This document shows, piece by piece, positions 13,953 through 18,422 of a stretch of DNA of 18,422 nucleotides. Each line of letters starts with the position of its first letter. Positions within the stretch are counted from its first letter, which is position 1. The stretch covers positions 1-18,422 of the forward strand of contig CAIVZW010000685.1 of the NCBI GenBank assembly GCA_903910495.1, in the 5' to 3' direction. This DNA comes from an uncultured beta proteobacterium. GTDB taxonomy: Bacteria > Pseudomonadota > Gammaproteobacteria > Burkholderiales > Rhodocyclaceae. Position numbers and translations under genes: made by a program. The notes beneath the pieces were generated by a model. That model did no database searches. It was not told the DNA's origin and saw only the letters and a list, made by a program, of their open reading frames with translations.

Positions 13953-15494
13953 ATGTCGATGACGCAAAAGACCCCTCAAGTGCTAAGGCTGAATGAAAAC
14001 GATAACGTGGCAATTGCCTTGAGACAATTGCACAAAGGGGCTTCTCTTGGTAGTGGTGGGGTGGCAGCCAATGGATTTATTGCGCCGGGTCACAAGGTTG
14101 CCTTACGTGACATCAATGCGGGACAGTTGATTCTGCGCTATAACCAGGTGATTGGCATCGCAAGCGAACATATCCGGGCCGGCGATCATGTCCATACGCA
14201 CAACGTTGATATGTACGAAAAGTTACATGACTATAAGTTCGGCGCAGACGCGAGAGAAACAAGTTTCTTCGATACTTATGCTTGCTTCAAGGGAATCATC
14301 AGGGACGATGGTCGTGCTGCAACACGAAATTACATCGGAGTCATTGCCAGCGTAAACTGCTCGGCAACGGTCGTTAGCGCGATTGCCGACCATTTCCGCA
14401 GGGACATTCGACCAGAATCACTGGCGGAATACCCGCAGATCGACGGTGTGGTGCCGATTACTCATCCCCTGGGATGTGGCGTTGACATGCAGAGCGATGC
14501 TATGGCGATGCTAAGGCGCACCCTGGCAGGGTACGTGATTCATCCTAATTTCCATTCTGTGTTGGTGATTGGTCTTGGCTGTGAAGCCCTGCAGATTGCC
14601 GATATCTTGCATGCAGGCAATGTGGCCGAATCGGCACGAATAAGGACAATGTTCATTCAAGAGAGCGGAGGAACGCGCAAGACTATTCAGGCGGGCATTG
14701 AAGCGGTGAAAACGATGCTTGCGAGTGCCGACAACGTTCAACGGGTTGATGTGCCAATATCACATATTTCCGTGGGTCTTCAATGCGGCGGCTCCGACAG
14801 CTATTCTGGAATCACCGCGAATCCGGCACTGGGTGCAGCAGTCGACCTGCTGGTGCGTAATGGCGGAACGGCCATTCTCTCCGAGACTCCAGAAATATAC
14901 GGGGCTGAGCATCTTCTTGTCAGACGGGCCGTGAGTTCCGAGGTAGGTCAAAAACTTGTCGATCGTATAGTCTGGTGGAAAGACTATTGTGCGAAGAATG
15001 GCGCTGAACTGAACAACAATCCTACCGTTGGCAACAAACAGGGGGGGCTAACAACAATCCTGGAGAAATCGCTCGGTGGCGTGGCCAAAGGCGGCACGAC
15101 AAATCTCGTGGAAGTCTATGAATACGCTGAACACGTGGCGAAGAGCGGCTTGGTCTTCATGGACTCTCCAGGATACGACCCGATCTCGGCGACCGGCCAA
15201 ATTGCTGGTGGCGCCAACATCATCTGCTTTACGACAGGCCGTGGCTCCGCGTTCGGATGTGTTCCATCACCATCGATAAAGCTGGCAAGCAATACCGTTC
15301 TATGGGACAGGCAGCAAGATGATATGGATATCAACTGCGGCCGGATTATCGATGAAAATCTGTCGATCGAAGAAATGGGTGCGGAGATTTTCCGGAAGAT
15401 CGTCGCTGTTGCCTCGGGAGAACCGAGCAAGAGCGAACTTAACGGTTACGGACGCCTTGAGTTCATGCCATGGCTTACGGGAATCATTACGTAA
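13953..15494 (+). CDS. uxaA: Altronate dehydratase, UxaA family
   Basis: It dehydrates D-altronate to 2-keto-3-deoxygluconate (KDG) in the galacturonate branch; family enzymes are iron-dependent. The 513 residues give a full-length protein. An N-terminal SAF domain (about 1-100) contains GHKVALRDINAGQLILRYNQ and DHVHTHN. The catalytic UxaA/GarD domain follows, with GYVRDDGRAATRNYIG-like GIIRDDGRAATRNYIG, HPLGCG (171-176), GLGCEALQ, QESGGTRKTIQ, LQCGGSDSYSG (C278), FMDSPGYDPISATGQIAGG and FTTGRGSAFG. Related sugar-acid dehydratases (galactarate, others) share this fold, so substrate is by context. Only a weak ribosome binding site is seen; a second in-frame ATG lies two codons later. Base composition is lower in GC than the dehydrogenase and transporter genes. 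See the finding on replacement of a resident copy. Confidence 0.88.
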   Translation: MSMTQKTPQVLRLNENDNVAIALRQLHKGASLGSGGVAANGFIAPGHKVALRDINAGQLILRYNQVIGIASEHIRAGDHVHTHNVDMYEKLHDYKFGADARETSFFDTYACFKGIIRDDGRAATRNYIGVIASVNCSATVVSAIADHFRRDIRPESLAEYPQIDGVVPITHPLGCGVDMQSDAMAMLRRTLAGYVIHPNFHSVLVIGLGCEALQIADILHAGNVAESARIRTMFIQESGGTRKTIQAGIEAVKTMLASADNVQRVDVPISHISVGLQCGGSDSYSGITANPALGAAVDLLVRNGGTAILSETPEIYGAEHLLVRRAVSSEVGQKLVDRIVWWKDYCAKNGAELNNNPTVGNKQGGLTTILEKSLGGVAKGGTTNLVEVYEYAEHVAKSGLVFMDSPGYDPISATGQIAGGANIICFTTGRGSAFGCVPSPSIKLASNTVLWDRQQDDMDINCGRIIDENLSIEEMGAEIFRKIVAVASGEPSKSELNGYGRLEFMPWLTGIIT

Positions 15495-15512
15495 GGGAAG
15501 CGCTTACCTTCC

Positions 15513-15550
15513 AAAAAAGACGCAGTGATTGATCTCTCAACCACTGCGTC
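15513..15550 (-). terminator. Intrinsic terminator for uxaE between convergent uxaA and uxaE
   Basis: Arms GACGCAGTG (15519-15527) and CACTGCGTC (15542-15550) are perfectly complementary. Four more pairs (TTGA/TCAA) follow beyond one mismatch, closing a 4-base loop. On the minus strand the stem is followed at once by six T (A-run 15513-15518), a textbook intrinsic terminator for uxaE. The stem could also stop plus-strand transcripts from uxaA, though no T-run follows in that direction. Confidence 0.8.
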
Positions 15551-15582
15551 AGCGAATAATTCCAATGAAGAATCAGAAAAAA

Positions 15583-16839
15583 TTACTTCAGCACGAACAA
15601 CCTCAGGATATGCCTGTCGTAAAGGTTCTCAGAAACGCAGTTGCCTATTACCGTTTTATTCGTTTTGAGAGCACTGGTATATTCCAGGCCGTATTCGGAA
15701 GCCACCTTATAGCCGACATGGATCAACTGGCGGAAACTCGCGTTGTATTTCGGGTTGCCGGGAATATGGCGAAGCGTCGAAGCGTAGTCTTCGCTGGTCC
15801 ATTTGCTGATTGATTCAGGCGAAGGAAGTTTGTCGTCCTTGATATCGATTACTGCAGCGTATGGGCCGCAAAGTTCGTCCTTTCTGTTGAAGGCCTTTGT
15901 GTAAATGCTTTTCGCAAAAGAAAGACCTGCATCTCCGGAAATGGACAGCCCGATGACTTCTTCCAGCCAGGTGGTACCCGCCGTTTTGACATGAATGCCT
16001 TTATCGTACTTCTTCAGTAATTTACCCATTACCGGGTAAATTGAGAATTTGTCGCTACCGGAGTGAACGCTCAATTTCAGATCGGCTGGCAGACCGAAAT
16101 TTTTCACCGCGTAATCGATAACCAGCATGTCTTCTTCGAATTCCTTGCCGAATTGTTCAACATTGCCTTCGTAGTCGACACCCTTGTTGAAACGACCGGT
16201 AAATTTTGGCGCGATGGTTTGCGCAGGTACTTTCAAATCAGCAAGAGATTTCAGGATAAACAGCATATCCAGCGGCTTTTGCGGCTCATCAACCTCGTCC
16301 ATGGAGACTTCGGTCACAAACTTGCCAGCGCCTTTTTTCGAAACGATGTATTGATAGATATTCGAAGCTTCTATGGTCGCCAGCAGGAATTTGGCGGCGA
16401 ACTCCTTCAGGTAGCCTTCGCTAACCTCGAAAGGGTGCGCAATTCCCGGGATGCTGAGCGACCCTACATATTTTTTATGCTCGGCCACAAATTTATCAAT
16501 CTCGGCCTGAGAGGCCTGCTTCCCAATATAATCGGCGACATCAAGCGTGAAGAAATCGGAAAAATCGATAAAACGATCGACGTTGGACAAATTGATATGG
16601 TCGGCATCGACAAAATATGGGCAAGTGTAAGCCATGGCTTTAACCGCTGCATCAGCCTCTTTCCGGGTATCGGACGGTTCCGAATGAACTATGTTGTGTT
16701 CGCGGTTCGATTTGTTCCAAACCGGGGTGATGTCAATCTTGAGTTCCTTTTTGGCTTTTAAAAAAGCTGATAGCTGGGCTTCGCCCTGGTGCGAAAAACG
16801 ATCACCAATACCAAATGAGTACTTTCCTAAGTTCATCAT
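15583..16839 (-). CDS. uxaE: Tagaturonate epimerase, UxaE family
   Basis: UxaE-type enzymes interconvert D-tagaturonate and D-fructuronate, linking galacturonate and glucuronate catabolism. The 418-residue protein shows the family pattern: LGKYSFGIGDRFSHQGEAQL at the start, ITPVWNKSNREH, FVDADHIN (76-83), FFTLDVADYIG, SMDEVDEPQKPLD (about 179-191), KFTGRFNKGVDYEGN, LKLSVHSGSDKFSIYP (259-264 HSGSDK, probable metal/substrate site), HVKTAGTTWLEE and RQLIHVGYKVA. I chose the ATG at 16837-16839 because AAGGA lies 6 bases upstream; an in-frame ATG at 16855-16857 would add six residues. It is the only gene of the cluster on the minus strand and is among the most AT-rich of it, with Lys-rich codon use, consistent with recent transfer. 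Confidence 0.85.
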   Translation of the reverse strand: MMNLGKYSFGIGDRFSHQGEAQLSAFLKAKKELKIDITPVWNKSNREHNIVHSEPSDTRKEADAAVKAMAYTCPYFVDADHINLSNVDRFIDFSDFFTLDVADYIGKQASQAEIDKFVAEHKKYVGSLSIPGIAHPFEVSEGYLKEFAAKFLLATIEASNIYQYIVSKKGAGKFVTEVSMDEVDEPQKPLDMLFILKSLADLKVPAQTIAPKFTGRFNKGVDYEGNVEQFGKEFEEDMLVIDYAVKNFGLPADLKLSVHSGSDKFSIYPVMGKLLKKYDKGIHVKTAGTTWLEEVIGLSISGDAGLSFAKSIYTKAFNRKDELCGPYAAVIDIKDDKLPSPESISKWTSEDYASTLRHIPGNPKYNASFRQLIHVGYKVASEYGLEYTSALKTNKTVIGNCVSENLYDRHILRLFVLK

Positions 16840-17174
16840 TTTGTTTCCTTGGTTCATTGTAAATTAGAAGGTTTTTGTCGGAACGATAAAAACAGTAAGG
16901 CAAAGGATTCTGAATTAACACCTACCCTGCAAAGTATCCTTGATCTCTGCACCATGGTCAAATGCCCGTATTGGAGAGGGTGCAATTAAAAGTGTTGGGC
17001 GAAAAGATACAAGACGCCATAGCGGTAGGACGTGAAACGCGAAATGTTGCGCGCCGTTCATCCTTCGTCGACCGACGGTTCAGCCATTTTTCCGCGTGCG
17101 CAAATGAAATTTGCGCACCCTACTCCAGAATGAACTCCTCCAACAATTTCGATTGTACCCCGCCGATGCCGGTG
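16840..17174. other. Region between uxaE start and the uxaA remnant
   Basis: No intact gene. The first part (to about 16940) should hold the uxaE promoter on the minus strand; it is AT-rich but no clear -35/-10 pair can be asserted. The rest reads as junk in all frames around a perfect hairpin at 17096-17118. It probably contains the right junction of the inserted segment. Confidence 0.5.
17096..17118. repeat. Perfect 10-bp inverted repeat GTGCGCAAAT / ATTTGCGCAC
   Basis: Arms at 17096-17105 and 17109-17118 with a 3-base loop (GAA), followed by CCTAC. It resembles small intergenic palindromes of REP type seen repeatedly in proteobacterial genomes. It sits near the inferred right end of the inserted segment. 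Whether it recurs elsewhere in the genome cannot be seen here. Confidence 0.55.
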
Positions 17175-17294
17175 ATCAGTCAGCGCATATTTGACGCTAT
17201 AATTCGTTACGCTTCAGGCGAGAAGGTGCGTAGCGAGCTGCTTGGCTACGGCGACGACGAGTTCCTGCCCTGGCCGGCCGGTGCAGTGATGTAA
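17175..17294 (+). pseudogene. 3'-terminal remnant of a second altronate dehydratase (uxaA)
   Basis: About 38 codons ending in TAA encode RIFDAIIRYASGEK, RSELLGYGDDEF and LPWPAGAVM. This lines up without gaps with the C-terminus of the intact UxaA at 13953-15494 (EIFRKIVAVASGEPSKSEL...GYGRLEFMPW...), with about half of the residues identical. It is therefore the same family but not a duplicate of that copy. Upstream sequence in this frame has no UxaA similarity, so only the last 8% or so of the gene is left. Its base composition is like that of the flanking eda gene. It sits where a resident uxaA would be expected, directly before eda. Confidence 0.8.
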
Positions 17295-17437
17295 GTCTTT
17301 CTGCATCGATAGCCGGGACGGGGAGACTCCGGTTTCTTGTCCGGGTAGCGCATCGTTGCCCGGCATTTCCTCACAAGGCTTACCCAGTCCTATGGCGGGT
17401 GTCATTGTGGGACGTTTTTTATCAACAGGAGAAGCAA

Positions 17438-18124
17438 ATGGCTGCAAAAGATCGAATGGCTGTACTGACGGCAATGATGGACCAGAGCGTGATTCCGGTG
17501 TTTTACCATCCGGACGTCGAGTTGTGCATCAACGTGATCCAGGCCTGCGCCAACGGCGGGGCCAAGTGTGTTGAATTCACCAACCGGGGTGATTTTGCCG
17601 CCCAGGCATTCTTTGACGTCACCAAACATTTTGCCAAGGCCGATCCCTCGGTGATCATGGGCGTGGGCTCGATCGTTGACGCTCCGACGGCCGGCATCTA
17701 CATCGCCAATGGAGCCAAATTCGTGGTCGGCCCGCTGCTCAACGCCGATGTCGCAAAAGTCTGCAACCGTCGCTGCATCCCCTACAGTCCGGGTTGCGGC
17801 TCCGCCACCGAAATTGGCGACGCTCAGGAACTCGGTTGCGAACTGATCAAAGTCTTCCCCGGATCCTCCGTCGGCGGCCCGGACTTCGTCAAAAGCATCC
17901 TCGGCCCCATGCCGTGGACCCGTATCATGCCGACCGGCGGCGTCGAACCCACCGACGAGTCCCTGCGCAAATGGTTTGGCGCCGGCATCGTCGCCTGCGG
18001 CATCGGCTCCAACATGATCACCAAGAAACTGCTCGATGCCAAAGACTTCAAAGGCATCGAAGAGAACGTGCGCAAGACCCTGCAACTGGTCAAGACCATC
18101 AAGGCCGAGTTGGCCGGCAAGTAA
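17438..18124 (+). CDS. eda: KDPG/KHG aldolase (bifunctional 2-keto-3-deoxy-6-phosphogluconate / 4-hydroxy-2-oxoglutarate aldolase)
   Basis: It splits KDPG into pyruvate and glyceraldehyde-3-phosphate, the last step of hexuronate catabolism and of the Entner-Doudoroff pathway. It is a class I aldolase with a TIM-barrel fold. In the 228-residue product the catalytic glutamate is E46 (CVEFTNRG) and the Schiff-base lysine is K138 (ELIKVFPGSSVGGPDFVKSI). The phosphate-binding region MPTGGVEPT is also present. Length is slightly above the usual 205-215 residues. I chose the ATG at 17438 because AGGAG lies 6 bases upstream; an ATG at 17399 would add 13 residues. It is followed by an inverted repeat and a sugar kinase gene. 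Confidence 0.93.
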   Translation: MAAKDRMAVLTAMMDQSVIPVFYHPDVELCINVIQACANGGAKCVEFTNRGDFAAQAFFDVTKHFAKADPSVIMGVGSIVDAPTAGIYIANGAKFVVGPLLNADVAKVCNRRCIPYSPGCGSATEIGDAQELGCELIKVFPGSSVGGPDFVKSILGPMPWTRIMPTGGVEPTDESLRKWFGAGIVACGIGSNMITKKLLDAKDFKGIEENVRKTLQLVKTIKAELAGK

Positions 18125-18151
18125 CTCGCAGTCGCGAAAGAACGGTAACGT

Positions 18152-18247
18152 CCACCGCAAAGGCGCAAAGTTGCAAAGGAAACGCAAAGGAAATCTTAAG
18201 TTAGCCTTCTTTGCGTAATCTTGGTGTTCTTTGCGCCTTTGCGGTGG
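18152..18247. repeat. Intergenic inverted repeat with 19-bp perfect arms
   Basis: CCACCGCAAAGGCGCAAAG (18152-18170) is the exact reverse complement of 18229-18247. Between the arms further CGCAAAGG and CCTTCTTTGCG pieces pair imperfectly, making one long stem. The word GCAAAG is repeated several times within each half. This type of CCGCAAAGGCGCAAAG palindrome is familiar from intergenic regions of several bacterial genomes, so it is probably a dispersed repeat. It lies between eda and the kinase gene and could reduce read-through. Confidence 0.75.
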
Positions 18248-18282
18248 GTTCTAAGACTCTGAAACAGCAAAGGAACCCAATC

Positions 18283-18422
18283 ATGTCTGAACTGATCATC
18301 AAACCGGCTGCCGAGGCCAAGTGGGACTGCCTTTCCTTCGGCGAAGTCATGCTGCGCTTTGATCCGGGCTTTGGCCGGGTACGCAACGCCCGCAGCTTCC
18401 AGGTCTGGGAAGGCGGCGGCGA
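18283..18422 (+). CDS. kdgK: PfkB-family sugar kinase, probable 2-keto-3-deoxygluconate kinase (N-terminus only)
   Basis: The open frame runs off the right edge after about 46 residues. MSELIIKPAAEAKWDCLSFGEVMLRF is followed by DPGFGRVRNARSFQVWEGGG. The GEVMLRFDP strand and the WEGGG motif match the N-terminus of PfkB-type carbohydrate kinases, in particular KDG kinases. It would phosphorylate KDG to KDPG, the substrate of the adjacent aldolase. AAGGA lies 8 bases before the ATG. The catalytic C-terminal DTxGAGD region is outside the window, so the exact substrate rests on context. Confidence 0.8.
   Translation, partial: MSELIIKPAAEAKWDCLSFGEVMLRFDPGFGRVRNARSFQVWEGGG

Noticed and set aside
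16962..17294. Treating the full 110-codon frame as an intact gene
   Set aside because: Only the last 36-38 codons are protein-like (UxaA C-terminus); the upstream part is unrelated, has no ribosome binding site and spans a hairpin.
18121..18282. CRISPR-like repeats (repeated GCAAAG words)
   Set aside because: The words are parts of one long inverted repeat with irregular spacing, with no regular repeat-spacer pattern.

Overview
The window looks like chromosomal DNA of a betaproteobacterium, possibly of the Rhodocyclales type. The grounds are high-GC coding sequence in most genes, a hemC-hemD-hemX-hemY block of proteobacterial type, a DctPQM TRAP transporter and a sigma-54 activator with a matching -24/-12 promoter. 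The assignment to order is inference from gene content and style; no rRNA or other marker is present.

Layout. (1) 1-998, minus strand: 5' part of a PAS-domain sensor protein running off the left edge, with a 12-base homopolymer just inside its start. (2) 999-1892: gene-poor stretch holding a 28-bp perfect palindrome, a small Cys/His-containing ORF with a strong ribosome binding site, and a short direct repeat on both sides of it. (3) 1893-6509, plus strand: a TumE/TumA-type toxin-antitoxin pair joined by 4-base overlaps to hemC, hemD, hemX and hemY, so all six genes look co-translated. (4) 6546-8390, minus strand: a PrpR-like sigma-54 enhancer-binding regulator, divergent from (5) 8631-18422, plus strand: a sugar-acid catabolic cluster. 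It holds dctP, dctQ and dctM (TRAP uptake), two zinc-dependent medium-chain dehydrogenases, an altronate dehydratase (uxaA), a tagaturonate epimerase (uxaE, opposite strand), a KDPG/KHG aldolase (eda) and the start of a PfkB sugar kinase (probably KdgK).

How the genes work together. The TRAP system would import a hexuronate, aldonate or related sugar acid. The two dehydrogenases could interconvert aldonates and keto-uronates, replacing the UxaB/UxuB reductases that are absent from the window. UxaE would link tagaturonate and fructuronate, UxaA would dehydrate altronate to KDG, KdgK would phosphorylate KDG and Eda would split KDPG to pyruvate and glyceraldehyde-3-phosphate. The regulator probably activates the sigma-54 promoter at 8513-8529 upstream of dctP.

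Most notable observation. The uxaA-uxaE segment (about 13.84-17.17 kb) is visibly AT-richer than its neighbours and contains a gene on the opposite strand. On its left is an orphan ribosome binding site plus ATG followed directly by a stop. On its right is a 3'-terminal remnant of a second altronate dehydratase in the operon direction. The simplest reading is that a resident uxaA between the dehydrogenases and eda was destroyed and replaced by an imported uxaA-uxaE module.
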